Part shown: piece by piece, positions 54,201 through 64,000 of the stretch
How the letters are laid out: each line of letters begins with the position of its first letter
How positions within the stretch are numbered: the stretch's first letter is position 1
DNA from: Meghimatium bilineatum
Taxonomy: Eukaryota; Mollusca; Gastropoda; Stylommatophora; Philomycidae
Reading direction: 5' to 3'
Length of the DNA: 64,000 bases
NCBI GenBank assembly: GCA_034231615.1
Contig: CM067314.1
Span: 6,145,001-6,209,000 of the forward strand
Program-made: the position numbers and the translations under genes
Notes under the pieces: generated by a model
The model's input: the letters and a program-made list of their open reading frames with translations, nothing else
The model's database searches: none
What the model was told of the DNA's origin: nothing

Positions 54201-57200
54201 CTTAACTTTATCTTCTTTTCACATGTTTCCGAACGTGGGTCCCTTCCTTATGGGGGGGGGGGGGGGGAATTCAGGAGGGAATAATACAACTTGTAATATT
54301 AAAAATATGTTACATAGGGGGCATCATAATTTTAGAGAGACTTAGGTGGGGCATGGTAAAAAAAAAGGTTGGAAAAAAATGTTCTAATCCATCCAATTCC
54401 TTCTACACCATACATATCCTGGTACTATGATCGCAGTCCAATCCCTGTTTTTGTTCATTTCCCATTAGTGCCTACCTGCGTATTTTGTGGTTAATTGATC
54501 TAAATATTATATCAATAAATAATCAATAATTAATTGAAATATTTATTTTTTTGGGTTATGGTTGGTTTATGTTTTACATAACTAATCCTAACCCTAAATA
54601 TAATTATATTTAAATAAATAAATCATAAACATAATTTGATGAACATAGGCAAGGGATATAATCACACAGGTAGGCACTAATTTGCGCAATAGGACTGCAA
54701 CCATAGTACTTATATCCCCTTATAACTCTTTTTTTCTGGTGTTTTTAGTTATCCCATCTTTCCTCCAGATTCCAACACAATGTCTATCTAAGTGTTGTGT
54801 CTTTTTACAGAACATTGACTCCCACTCTGTAAGTCTCTCAGTTTTATGCAAGTCGCCCAGCCTTTTCCAGTGTCATGTTCAGGTCTTCGATATCCTGTGT
54901 CCATCGTTGTCTTGGTCTGCCTCTTGTTCTCTTTCCTGAAACTTTACCCTGCATGATTAATCTTTTAAAAAGCCATCGTGTCTCTTTATATGTCCGAAAT
55001 ATGTTATCTTGCGTTTGTTGATAGTATTTAGAACAATGTATTTCAATCAATATTCCTGATATTTTTTGATAGTTTTTAGGACAATGTATTTCAATCAATA
55101 TTCCTGATATTTTTTTATAGTTTTTAGGACAATGTATTTCAATCAATATTCCTGATATTTTTTTATAGTTTTTAGGACAATGTAATTCAATCACTATTCC
55201 TGTTAGTTTCTGATAATTTTAGAACAATTTGTTTCAATCAATATTACTGATATTTTTTGAGACAATGTACTTCAATCAATATTCCTGATATTTTTTGATA
55301 ATTTTTAGGACAATGTTTTTCAATCAATATTTATGATATTTTTTGATAGTTTTTAGAACAATGTATTTCAATCAATATTCCTGATATTTTTTGATAGTTT
55401 TTAGGACAATGTATTTCAATCAATATTCCTGATATTTTTTGATAGTTTTTAGAACAATGTATTTCAATCAATATTCCTGATATTTTTTGATAGTTTTTAG
55501 GACAATATATTTCAATCAATATTCCTGATATTTTTTGATAGTTTTTAGAACAATGTATTTCAATCAATATTCCTGATATTTTTTTATAGTATTTAGAACA
55601 ATGTATTTCAATCAATATTCCTGATATTTTTTATAGTATTTAGAACAATGTATTTCAATCAATATTCCTGATATTTTTTGATAGTTTTTAGGACAATGTA
55701 TTTCAATCAATATTCCTGATATTTTTTGATAGTTTTTAGGACAATGTATTTCAATCAATATTCCTGATATTTTTTTATAGTATTTAGAACAATGTATTTC
55801 AATCAATATACCTGATATTTTTTTTATAGTATTTAGAACAATGTATTTCAATCAATATTCCTGACATTTTTTTAATAGTATTTAGAACAATGTATTTCAA
55901 TCAATATTCCTGATATTTAAAAAAAATCTATTTTCAGTGCAACTTTTCAAATTATTTCTCTACTTATGTCTTGTTTTCTTCATTCCCTATTTAAACTATT
56001 TATTGTACGCAGATAAACTAAAGTTAACCCATAGGATTTACTACGGTCATAGTTATGTAAGATATTAGTGATCTCACATTTCAGCAGCCCTGTTATATGA
56101 GGGCGGTAGCCATCTCCTCTTCTTCGCAGTGTTTACTCCACGGACTGATCTGGTACCCAATTAAGGCTGGGTCAATCCCGGTGCTGTTGCGATCTGAAAA
56201 ACATTTCTGCATGAACTGGAGAATGAACCCAGGGCCACTCATATGCAAAGCCAGTGCACTAACCACTGCGCTACGTGGCCCCCTCAAGCTACGCAGGTAT
56301 CCATAAATGAAAATCTGTAGTATCTTTGCTGCCCCCAGAAGTTGCACTCCATGTTTATCCACGTCTTACATTTCGCATATTTCACAGCAATGGCAGCTTA
56401 CTAAATATAAATATTGCCTATAAACTTCTTATAAACAAGAACTGCTGAGTTGATCGCTTCATCCTGAATACACTATGCTATCTACAAGTTCATAATTAGC
56501 ACTAAGTAAACAATTTAAGAGAGCTGTGGAGAGCCATGACCGCCTACGCCACCCGGCATGGCACCTGATGATGATGAAACAATTTAAACGTTATCTCCCC
56601 TTATCCCCTAAATGATTTTTCTGTACATTGCATAAATATAAAACCACACTGTTTTAACCGGACAATTAAATTTGTGATGTGAACTGCCTCGAACTGTTTC
56701 CAGGTGAGATATGTCAACAGAAATTCTTTTAGAATAGAAACAGTTAAATTGTTCCCTTTATGCCAACTATGGAGATAAAACCAATGAGATTCCATGTGTC
56801 TGGCCATTGATACAATTTAAACAATGACGTAGCACATTTCCATTGTCTGGACTACATCCTGCTGGAAATCTTGTAGGAACATTGTCCTGCTACAAGAGAG
56901 TTCCTGTGGGAGTATCACATCCATCTTTGGTTGGACTTTGTATTTGATTTACTTTGCTTTAATTGTTATATATTTTCCCAAGACAATAAAGTTTTCTATT
57001 ATCATTATATTGTTGTGCTTACGCCTTTGTCTGTTTCTTCCTCTCTAAATTTCTGCCAAAGTATATTTATATGATTTCTACCTGTGATAGCACTGTTTTA
57101 TTCCTCTCTAAATTTCTGCCAATTGTATGATTATATTATTTTTACATCTGATAGCACTATTTCTTTCTAAGTTGCTGCTAATGTATGTTTATATGATTTT

Positions 57201-60200
57201 TCTGGCAGTCTATAATGAAGTAATTTCATTGATGGTGCGACAAGTGTGCGCACTATTGCATACTTGAAATTAACCTGTGCATAATATGCAAGCTCTTCCA
57301 TATTCCATATACAGGCAAAATATGTGGTTAGCACTAGATATGGGATAGTAAGTGCAATTGATTTTCTTGTACATTCTCCTGAATCAAAATCTGCAGATTT
57401 TTTTTACCTATTTGGGATCCTGAAAGAAGGCATAAGCAGCCTTCTAGAAGATGAGGAACATTTTGTGTAATAATTCATTATCAATAGAAGTAAAAAAGAA
57501 CATACTAAAATGTTTCATATAGCCCATACTGCTATATGGTAGTGAAGCATGGACAATTGATTATACTGCAAGAAAACATCTGGAGGCCACAGAGATGTGG
57601 TTTTATAGAATGTTGAAAATATCATGGACAGCTAAAAAGAGTAATGCTATAATTCTACAACTGGTCAACTCAAATAGAGAACTTATTAACTGTATTAGAA
57701 GACGATAGTAACAGTTTCTGGGTCATGTTATGAGAAGAGGTGGGCTGGAGAACATCATAAGACCTGGAATGATCGAGAGTAAAAGAGACAGAGGAAGACA
57801 ATGTGAGAAAATGTTGGATGGCTTGAAAGCCTGGCATGTTGCAGAATCATCAGAAATTATATTTAAATGTATAACAAACAGAGGACTGTGGAGAGACATG
57901 ATAGCATACGCCAGAAGGCATGGTACTAATGAATTAATAAACTGTTAGAACATGAGAAAACTAAATCTGAATATGTCTATCACTCACAGAAAAATCTGGT
58001 TACAGAATGCTAAAAATGATTGACAAATAAGTTTATACGTACTGATCGTATCCATCAGTTTCTTGTATACGTCAAATGTAATTAGAGGTATGGGCAGCAG
58101 TCTGAAGTAAAGTTTGAGGGCACTACAAATAGTGTTGATGTCCTCGTATTTGTTACAGCTGATGTCTGCATTCTCTGCATCTGAGGAAGAAGGAAGTCAA
58201 ATTATTCAAGGATGAATTTCATCACGTAGTCATGTATTATGAAATATGTCATATTTTACTCACGACAATCAATACAAGGTAACTGCGTGAAACGTAACAA
58301 CAATCGTACTTACATATTACACAGGTTAATATAATCGCTTCAATCAGATAGTATAGATCTAGGTACACTCTAGAAAATCGTCTCATTTTTTAATTGGGTA
58401 CACTCAAGCCTTTTGGACTCAATTCCGACCACTCTTATGTCTAGTACTGGGTTGGTGTCGTCTTTGTCTTTATTCTTTTTGTTCGTCATTTACTCATCTT
58501 TGTGTTTGTTTCGTTTCCACATATATTTACGTTTTTTATGTACTTCCTGACATTCCGCCGTCTCATTTCCATATTTCCATTGGATACGTTTGTTTGTTGT
58601 GATAATTTTTCCATTCGTCATCTTTTGATGTTTTGTGTGTGTATCTTGATAAAGACCTTTTGGTTGAAACGTTGAATATGATTTGTATATTGTAATTTGT
58701 ATGTTTTCTTGTGTGCACATCATTTCCCACTAGTTTTAGATATAGTCTGTCGTGTCTGATTGAAGTGATTATATTAACCTGTGTATTACGTAAGTACATA
58801 TTTTACCCACTGAGTTCAACAGTTCACAGATTGATACTGAAGAAATCACACAATATCTCTGCAATGTGTTTTGTCTTAATCGGCTTTTTGTAGATCAACA
58901 TTTGTACACGGTCACTGTAATAATATTGTTGAGGCTAACAGGAAGTGAACCAGGTCCGCTCTAGCGGCTACCTAATCGCCTTGCAACTCAAGTAAAAATA
59001 TTTTTCCGTACTTGACTAACAACATCCCCAAATAAAGATGTGATTTTATCAAGACATTCAAACTGTGCACTCAAGTCACTAAGAATAATATTGTAGATAA
59101 TGTTAGGAAGCTAAACTGAAGGTCTACCATGTCATCTTTCTGCCATCATTGTTATATGCAACTTAATCCAGGAGTGTTTATGCTAGGCATTCAAGGTTGC
59201 TGAATCAGGAGTGTTTACGCTAGGCATTCCAGGTTGCTGAATCCAGGAGTGTTTATGCTAGGCATTCAAGGTTGCTGAATCCAGGAGTGTTTATGTTAGG
59301 CATTCATGGCAGCTTAATTATTTTCACTCCTGTGCTTGAGATAGCTTCTCATTGTGTTAGTGTGTTATAATTACATCCCTGACATAGAAATCCTCGAAAG
59401 TCTAAGATGGAAAGCATGTAGTACTACACTGACCTAGTCCATACAACAAACCTGTCTGTAGTAGTACACTCACCTGGTCCATACAACAAACCTGTCTGTA
59501 GTACTACACTCACCTGGTCCATACAACAAACCTGTCTGTAGTAGTACACTCACCTGGTCCATACAACAAACCTGTCTGTAGTACTACACCTGGAAAATCC
59601 TACCTTTATCAAATGTCATGCGGACTGCCTCAATGTCATCATGAAAACCTGCTAGCCTGTACAAGCCTTCCATTTCCATACCTGTCACATGAGGACACAA
59701 AGAATAGGTCAATAAATACACACAATTTATGCTTTCATATTCTGTATTCCATAATCAACAAAGATGATTCTATCATAGTCTCTATTCCATAATCAACAAA
59801 GATGATTCTATCATATTCTCTATTCTTGTAATCAATGAAGATTATCATATTCTCTATTCCATAATCAACAAAGATGATTCTATCATATTCTCTATTCTTG
59901 TAATCAATGAAGATTATCATATTCTCTATTCCATAATCAACAAAGATGATTCTATCATATTCTCTATTCTTGTAATCAACAAAGATGATTCTATCATAGT
60001 CTCTATTCTTGTAAACAACAAATAGATACATGAACATTTTCACTGCCACAGATGAAAAAATCATCATTGGAGCACAAAATACCTCTCATTGCGTTGGTCA
60101 ACTTTTGCCGCCTGACCTGTGAGTCTGACATTTTATTGTGAGATTTGTTTCATTTGCTACAGTCCCCAGTAATTATGAGAAATACTCAATTTTGAATCTT

Positions 60201-63089
60201 TTGCTTCCATTTGGAAGTTTCCTCCACAGTTTTATATCATAACCAGAAGACTTTCTCCCTCCTCCCTACAACCCTCATACCCAGAAGACTTTCTCCCTCC
60301 TCCCTACAACCCTCATACCCAGAAGACTTTCTCCCTCCTCCCTACAACCCTCATGCCCAGAAGACTTTCTCCCTCCTCCCTACAACCCTCATACCCAGAA
60401 GACTTTCTCCCTCCTCCCTACAACCCTCATACCCCGAAGACTTTCTCCCTCCTCCCTACAACCCTCATACCCAGAAGACTTTCTCCCTCCTCCCTACAAC
60501 TCTCATACCCAGAAGACTTTCTCCCTCCTCCCTACAACCCTCATACCCAGAAGACTTTCTCCCTCCTCCCTACAACCCTCATACCCAGAAGACTTTCTCC
60601 CTCCTCCCTACAACCCTCATACACAGAGACGTTCTCCCTCCTCCCTACAACCCTCTGTGTAATGCTTTGAGATACTTCTGATTTAATAAGAACTTACTCA
60701 GTGGAGGTAAAAAAATAATTACATAAGTGAAATTATATGGGCGGGGAAAGGGGGGGGGGAGGTTTCCATAGTGAATGTACATAAGTGAAATTATATGGGC
60801 TGGGAAAAGGGGGGGGGGGAGGTTTCCATATTGAATGTCTCACTGTATGTGTGAATGTTATACTAGAAGTTTACTGTTGGGTTGTGGTTGGTCTAAATTG
60901 CCATTGGTGAGATTTCTAACTTTCCGTATGCAGGTTATTGTGTTGAATTTTGCAAATCTGATCTTTCGTGAGCAGGTTATTGTGGAATATTTTGCAGATC
61001 TGACCTTCCATGTGCAGGTCACTGTGGGGTATTTTACAGATCTGACATCGGCATTACAATGTAGTACTTCCTAAAGTTGAGTAGTCTGTTTAAATGGCTT
61101 CTGTAAGAAACTTCCAGTGCAAATAGCAAAATATAATAGAACTCCTGGCCAAAGAAAAAGAATTATCGCTACTTGAGAGTTAATAATGTATAAACTGTTA
61201 TAGACACACAACACAGAAGATGTTGTACGATTGACACAAATAAACAGAGACACAACGCATTTCCATTCTGTGGACTACATCATCCTGAAAATCTAGTAGG
61301 GCCATTGCCCTGCTACAAGAGAGAACCAGCGGGATTTTGAGAATGACCGCTGAAAAAGAAGAAGACACACTTCACATAATGTATACTTATCACGAACAGA
61401 GGCTGAGCCCAAAGAGCAAGTCACTAACCTCTGAGCTCAATCTCCTTGACGCATTTCTCCACCACTATAGGAATGAGAGACTTCTGGGCCTTAACTACCG
61501 TTGTCAAGTCACCTCCAAATATTCGTTTGACATACTTCATATCTGGCATACAATCGTTAGGGACCTTCTCACTGCACTTCTTATGAGCTTGAAGTCCACA
61601 GTCTGTGTATGAAAAATGTGTTTGTATATTTGACTGGATCATTCAAGTCTAATTTGTTTGTAGGAGTGATGAGATCATGAAAGCCTTATTTGATTTTAAA
61701 AGTGATGAGATTGTTGTGAAAGCCTTATTTGATTTTAAAGTGATGAGATTGTTGTGAAAGCCTTATTTGATTTTAAGTGATGAGATTGTTGTGAAAGCCT
61801 TATTTGATTTTGAAAGTGATGTGTTTGTTGTGAAAGCCTTATTTGATTTTAAAAGTGATGTGTTTGTTGTGAAAGCCTTATTTGATTTTAAAAGTGATGT
61901 GTTTGTTGTGAAAGCCTTATTTGATTTTAAAAGTGATGTGTTTGTTGTGAAAGCCTTATTTGATTTTAAAAGTGATGTGTTTGTTGTGAAAGCCTTATTT
62001 GATTTTAAAAGTGATGTGTTTGTTGTGAAAGCCTTATTTGAATTTAAAAGTGATGAGATTGTTGTGAAAGCCTTATTTGATTTTAAAAGTGATGATATTG
62101 TTGTGAAAGCCTTATTTGAGAGATTGTTGTGCAAGCCTTATTTGAGAGATTGTTGTGAAAGCCTTATTTGAGAGATTGTTGTGAAAGCCTTATTTGAGAG
62201 ATTGTTGTGAAAGCCTTAAAAGCCTTATTTGATTTTAAAAGTGATGAGATTGTTGTGAAAGCCTTATTTGAGAGATTGTTGTGAAAGCCTTAAAAGCCTT
62301 ATTTGATTTTAAAAGTGATGAGATTGTTGTGAAAGCCTTATTATTTTAGTTTTCTGGAAACTAAAATTTAAAATAGAATATCCAGAGAAAAGTGGCTAAT
62401 TTAAAAGTAGCAAGTCTGAGAACAGTCACTGTTTCTGATAATTACTTATATTATCTAAATGTCAATTAAACAGCATTTATCTTAGAATTACTTATATTAT
62501 CTAAATGTCAATTTAACAGTATTTGTCTTACTTAGACATCCATTTCAGCCAACCTTTATTGCCAGCAATTATTTATGTTTCTTTGCACAATTATTTATGT
62601 TTCTTTGCATTGCTATCCCGCAATTTACAATACTGATAATATTCAGAATTTTGCTTTGAGGTAAGAACAGAGTTGCTATATATGTATTTGAGGTAAGAAC
62701 AGAGTTGCTATATATGTATTTGAGGTAAGAACAGAGTTGCTATATATGTATTTGAAGGACTAATGAAATTGAAGGGGAATCTGATGATGATAGCGATTAC
62801 GTGCCTGACATTACGTGCCTGCCAATGCTTTACATGCCTGCCAATACATTTTTTTAAACAGAACATCCGGAAATAAATAGAGATCAGAGGGTAAATGTCA
62901 ATTGAACAACATATATCTAATATGGACATTTCAAGCAACCAACTCTTTACTGTTGATATGTCACTTAATGTCAAATGAATTTACTTTATTAGCAAATATC
63001 TTACCTTGACATTTCACTCCCTGAGCAATAAGACCCCACATAAAGTTTGCACAGAAGTCACACCAATGCAGGCCCATGAAGTTTTGCAC
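51111..63089 (-). CDS. CHN: chimaerin-like Rac GTPase-activating protein, 3' part (six exons)
   Basis: Chimaerins bind diacylglycerol through a C1 domain and inactivate Rac through a RhoGAP domain. Exons on the minus strand: 63005-63089, 61429-61602, 59604-59681, 58043-58180, 53227-53338 and 51111-51288. All phases match and give 254 residues to the stop. C1: [20 protein letters not shown] then [10 protein letters not shown]...C, with Cys/His ligands intact from HWC onward. Rho[11 protein letters not shown] (arginine finger Arg present), [29 protein letters not shown] and [13 protein letters not shown] (conserved Asn). Exons for the start of C1 and any SH2 domain lie right of the window. Introns are 1.4, 1.7, 1.4, 4.7 and 1.9 kb, each with minisatellites. 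Confidence 0.94.
51312..52005. repeat. minisatellite, 49-bp unit, about 14 copies (last chimaerin intron)
   Basis: Unit ATATCAACTAAACAATTAAA plus TAATTCATTCTTTAGCAGCA plus ATCATTCAG. Begins about 24 bp upstream of the terminal exon acceptor, so it occupies or adjoins the branch-point region. Confidence 0.98.
52205..52365 (-). mobile_element. tRNA-like SINE, family 4 (single copy)
   Basis: The minus strand starts TGATAGCTCAGTGGCTAGCT (A box) with GGTTCTTAGCTCGACCC as a B-box-like segment. Only one copy in the window, so family status is inferred. Confidence 0.6.
52366..53092. repeat. minisatellite, 75-77-bp unit, about 9 copies (last chimaerin intron)
   Basis: Units contain CAGTATAAACTACTAGTATA, ATCAGAGTAATCACTGCATC, ATCTACTCAAGAATACATCA and CACAATCTCACACA; units lacking one CA of CACACA are 75 bp. 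Confidence 0.98.
53227..53338 (-). CDS. CHN: chimaerin exon: RhoGAP LPPAH segment
   Basis: 112 nt. Encodes [31 protein letters not shown] and CAHLG with a split Arg. It fills the phase gap (phase 1 in, phase 2 out) between its neighbours exactly. The acceptor TATGTCTTATTAG is less pyrimidine-rich than the others, so the 5' edge is slightly less certain than the donor GGAAG|GTGGGT. Confidence 0.88.
53577..53898. repeat. minisatellite, 32-bp unit, 10 copies
   Basis: Unit GGCAACACAAGACCATGGTT plus TTTCAATCTCGA. One unit lacks AC of ACACAAG, shifting the frame. Confidence 0.98.
54251..54268. repeat. poly(G) tract
   Basis: About 17 G. Confidence 0.9.
54424..54708 (-). mobile_element. TIR MITE family 3, copy 3
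   Basis: GGTACTATGATCGCAGTCC at the left and AGGACTGCAACCATAGTACT at the right. The interior is inverted relative to 38705-38997 (TTTTGTGGTTAATTGATC near the left). Confidence 0.88.
54845..54965 (-). mobile_element. LINE-P 3' tail
   Basis: Reads [39 protein letters not shown] then stop; the GKR.RGRPR.RW basic block is typical of LINE C-termini. Confidence 0.82.
55005..55920. repeat. minisatellite, 47-48-bp unit, about 19 copies (chimaerin intron)
   Basis: Units contain GATAGTTTTTAGGACAATGT and ATTTCAATCAATATTCCTGA plus TATTTTT; variants TAGTATTTAGAACAATG cluster toward the right end. Confidence 0.98.
56022..56283 (-). mobile_element. tRNA-derived SINE, family 2, copy 2
   Basis: The minus strand begins GGGGCCACGTAGCGCAGTGG with A box and B box (GGGTTCATTCTCC), then AATTGGGTACCAGATCAG, GGAGATGGCTACCGCCCTCA and ATGGGTTAACTTTAG. 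Ends agree with 2907-3170. Confidence 0.92.
56284..56516. other. chimaerin intron spacer
   Basis: Nothing recognised. Confidence 0.5.
56517..56577 (+). mobile_element. LINE-M extreme 3' end
   Basis: Reads [16 protein letters not shown] then stop and GATGATGATGAAAC; same end as 9895-9955 and 57885-57950. Confidence 0.8.
56790..56925 (+). mobile_element. SINE-A copy, diverged
   Basis: GTGTCTGGCCATTGATACAA, GTAGCACATTTCCATTGTCT, GGACTACATCCTGCTGGAAA and TGCTACAAGAGAGTTCCTG. Confidence 0.82.
57041..57205. repeat. minisatellite, about 62-bp unit, 2.5 copies
   Basis: CTCTCTAAATTTCTGCCAAA and GATAGCACTGTTTTATTC blocks repeat. Confidence 0.88.
57400..57955 (+). pseudogene. LINE-M 3' coding part (chimaerin intron)
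   Basis: Reads [96 protein letters not shown] and [20 protein letters not shown]. Two internal stops, otherwise one frame. Confidence 0.9.
58043..58180 (-). CDS. CHN: chimaerin exon: central RhoGAP
   Basis: 138 nt. Encodes [33 protein letters not shown] and [13 protein letters not shown]. Matches chimaerin ADIS...DIN and LKLYFR-LPIP blocks. Acceptor TTCTTCCTCAG, donor ATCA|GTACGT, phase 1. Confidence 0.95.
58455..58800 (+). repeat. interspersed repeat with GAAACGTT core, copy 2
   Basis: ATCTTGATAAAGACCTTTTG, GGTTGAAACGTTGAATATGA, TTGTAATTTGTATGTTTTC and GTGTCTGATTGAAGTGA parallel 4335-4560. Confidence 0.6.
58930..59095 (-). mobile_element. tRNA-related SINE, family 3, copy 2
   Basis: GGAAGTGAACCAGGTCCGCT (B-box-like on minus) and TATCAAGACATTCAAACTGT match 31862-32025. 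Confidence 0.72.
59165..59318. repeat. minisatellite, about 38-46-bp unit, 4 copies
   Basis: Units CAGGAGTGTTTATGCTAGGC plus ATTCAAGGTTGCTGAATC. Confidence 0.94.
59425..59591. repeat. minisatellite, about 40-bp unit, 4 copies
   Basis: Units GTAGTACACTCACCTGGTCC plus ATACAACAAACCTGTCT. The end of the array is 13 bp from the donor of chimaerin exon 59604-59681. Confidence 0.96.
59604..59681 (-). CDS. CHN: chimaerin exon: RhoGAP arginine finger
   Basis: 78 nt. Encodes [18 protein letters not shown] and AVRMTFDK. The Arg of GLYR is the catalytic arginine finger of RhoGAPs. Donor AAAG|GTAGGA lies 13 bp from a 40-bp tandem array. Too short for routine ORF listing. Confidence 0.92.
59725..60015. 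repeat. minisatellite, mixed 33-36-bp units, about 8 copies
   Basis: ATTCCATAATCAACAAAGAT plus GATTCTATCATATTCTCT alternates with a shorter TTGTAATCAATGAAGATTAT unit, giving a dimeric higher-order pattern. Starts 44 bp from the acceptor at 59681. Confidence 0.95.
60235..60655. repeat. minisatellite, 38-bp unit, 11 copies
   Basis: Unit CCAGAAGACTTTCTCCCTCC plus TCCCTACAACCCTCATAC; strongly strand-asymmetric (C/T on plus). Long frames are artefacts. Confidence 0.98.
60710..60838. repeat. 58-bp duplication with poly(G)
   Basis: Two copies of ATAAGTGAAATTATATGGGC through GAGGTTTCCATA with G-runs of 9-10. Confidence 0.95.
60925..61048. repeat. degenerate about 42-bp repeat, 3 copies
   Basis: GCAGGTTATTGTG, TTTTGCAGATCTGACC and CGTGAGCAGG-type blocks repeat three times. 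Confidence 0.85.
61200..61365 (+). mobile_element. SINE-A copy (chimaerin intron)
   Basis: GACACAACGCATTTCCATTC, GTGGACTACATCATCCTGAA, CAGCGGGATTTTGAGAATGA and GCTGAAAAAGAAGAAGA tail. Confidence 0.87.
61429..61602 (-). CDS. CHN: chimaerin exon: end of C1, linker, start of RhoGAP
   Basis: 174 nt. Encodes [37 protein letters not shown] and [12 protein letters not shown]. Human chimaerins have the same VPNDC, DLTT and CIREIE blocks. Acceptor TTTCATACACAG; donor CAGAG|GTTAGT. Confidence 0.95.
61655..62342. repeat. minisatellite, 39-bp unit with truncated variants, about 17 copies
   Basis: Unit GATGTGTTTGTTGTGAAAGC plus CTTATTTGATTTTAAAAGT; early and late copies have GATGAGATTGTTG; near 62110-62290 shortened units (GAGAGATTGTTGTGAAAGCC) appear. 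The array lies 53 bp upstream of the acceptor at 61602. Confidence 0.98.
62430..62530. repeat. about 49-bp duplication
   Basis: AATTACTTATATTATCTAAA plus TGTCAATT occurs twice. Confidence 0.88.
62653..62757. repeat. minisatellite, about 36-bp unit, 3 copies
   Basis: GAGGTAAGAACAGAGTTGCT plus ATATATGTATTT; contains GTAAGA donor-like sites in a chimaerin intron but on the plus strand. Confidence 0.95.
63005..63089 (-). CDS. CHN: chimaerin exon: C1 domain, first Cys pairs
   Basis: 85 nt, phase 0 in and phase 1 out. The acceptor CGTATTTCAG precedes GTG CAA AAC. Encodes [28 protein letters not shown], identical in layout to the chimaerin C1 core. Donor CAAG|GTAAGA. Confidence 0.93.
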
Positions 63090-63169
63090 CTGAAATACGA
63101 TGAAATCAAACAAGATTGAGTGTTCATGCAACAATACAGATGATAGGAAAATGAGAATAAAGAATAATT

Positions 63170-63400
63170 CTGGGCAAGCTCAAAATGTAGGATGGCATGG
63201 AAAGAGTGTTGTTGGTGGGGGTGATAGAAGGTAGTAGAGGCAGAGGCCGACCGAGACGTCGTTGGACAAGAGATTCAGGAATGGATGCACATGTCGCTAG
63301 AGGAAGTGGGACATCTTGCCAGAGACCGCAGGCATTTCAGGAGATTCATAAGGAAGACAACATTCTGGAAAGAATACGTCACATGACAACAAGCTCAAAA
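63170..63400 (+). mobile_element. LINE-P 3' tail
   Basis: Reads MERVLLVGVIEGSRGRGRPR, RRWTRDSGMDAHVARGS, then in another frame HLARDRRHFRRFIRKTTFW. Upstream of the first chimaerin exon seen here, so in an intron. Confidence 0.85.
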
Positions 63401-63826
63401 TGTCAAATTTATGATATTTTAAAAATATAATAATGAAAAAAAATTGGTTGTCAAGTTCTCACAATAGTTTTCCATGCACGCCCAGGATTTGTTTGACTAT
63501 GAATTTACTTTACTTTTTAACTTTGTTATTACTTGTGTCTTGTAGCATTGGTAGTCTGAAACAATGATTGGTAGCTTGGAAAGAGTACATTGGGTAGCTT
63601 AATATGCAGTGATGTTGTAGGGTCTTAAGGTATTAACCACTCCATTTGTCCATCTCCTCTTGGTCTTCCTCTACCTCAGCTGTTTTCCATTTTCATATTG
63701 TAAATTCTAGCTCTTGGACGTGTTAGATCCATCCACATGTTTGATACATCCACAGGAGCTGCATGAGTTGGATACATCCACATGAGCTGGAAGATCTATC
63801 CATAAAAACTGAAAGTGTTAGATCCA
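63401..63826. other. intronic interval with a LINE-like basic tail on the minus strand
   Basis: 63630-63715 minus reads GRGRPRGDGQM, a LINE C-terminal pattern similar to 15702-15865. A short CACATGAGCTGGA/GATCCATCCACATG repeat lies near 63725-63800. Confidence 0.5.
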
Positions 63827-64000
63827 TTAACTCTTCTCGTCCACTGAGCCGCTAAAATCTACATTTTGGAGACCTGATATTCCGAAAAGCCGCTCAAATC
63901 AATATTGTGATACAAATTGCTATTATGAATTATAAACATCACGGTGTCCATAAAATCAAATGAATGTTCATATTTGCGGTACTTCTGATCGAGAATAGGT
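63827..64000. mobile_element. TTAA MITE, left part (cut by window end or diverged)
   Basis: TTAACTCTTCTCGTCCACTG, AGCCGCTAAAATCTACATTT and CCGAAAAGCCGCTCAAATC match 45268-45360. Confidence 0.75.

Noticed and set aside
56097..56362. Open frames on both strands
   Set aside because: They lie across a tRNA-derived SINE (family 2).
60211..60681. 156-codon Pro/Ser-rich frame starting outside the array
   Set aside because: Nearly all of it is the 38-bp array; no domain, no splice support, inside a chimaerin intron on the other strand.

Overview
This is a eukaryotic, AT-rich, intron-rich invertebrate genome window. A Toll-like receptor with a TIR domain, several families of non-LTR retrotransposon, tRNA-derived SINEs, TIR-type MITEs, mariner remnants and a very large number of minisatellites suggest a lophotrochozoan, most likely a mollusc. 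That placement is inference; no species marker is visible. There are no bacterial operons, rRNA genes, true tRNA genes or CRISPR arrays.

Three cellular genes can be assembled exon by exon with matching splice phases. (1) The 5' end of an alpha-L-iduronidase gene (IDUA-like, GH39) lies on the minus strand at 1946-6147: signal peptide exon, two further exons, and the rest beyond the left edge. (2) A complete Toll-like receptor gene lies on the plus strand at 19543-27332: a large exon with signal peptide, LRRs, LRRCT, transmembrane segment and TIR start, followed by two exons that complete the TIR domain (842 aa predicted). (3) The 3' two-thirds of a chimaerin (Rac-GAP) gene lies on the minus strand at 51111-63089: second part of the C1 domain and a complete RhoGAP domain on six exons, with 5' exons beyond the right edge. 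One orphan exon (38194-38261, minus) has clean splice sites but no recognised family. A 41-nt piece of the chimaerin terminal exon recurs in inverted orientation at 48546-48586.

Almost everything else is repeats. From 6.3 to 17.5 kb is a graveyard of broken LINE copies in both orientations, with a nested insertion marked by a 13-bp target duplication (14193-14205 and 14824-14836). Further LINE tails, about 160-bp SINE-like elements, at least three tRNA-derived SINE families, TIR MITEs and two mariner remnants are spread from 22 to 64 kb. More than 40 tandem arrays (unit 15-79 bp) fill roughly a sixth of the window. Many begin within 15-55 bp of a splice site of the three genes, and several arose inside coding sequence (TLR exon 1 end, LINE RNase H, LINE RT, mariner transposase).

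The three genes are not an operon or a pathway: IDUA is lysosomal glycosaminoglycan degradation, the TLR is innate immune sensing, and chimaerin is Rac and diacylglycerol signalling. No coherent new multi-gene system is visible. The distinctive feature is the interplay between minisatellite growth, mobile elements and exon boundaries.
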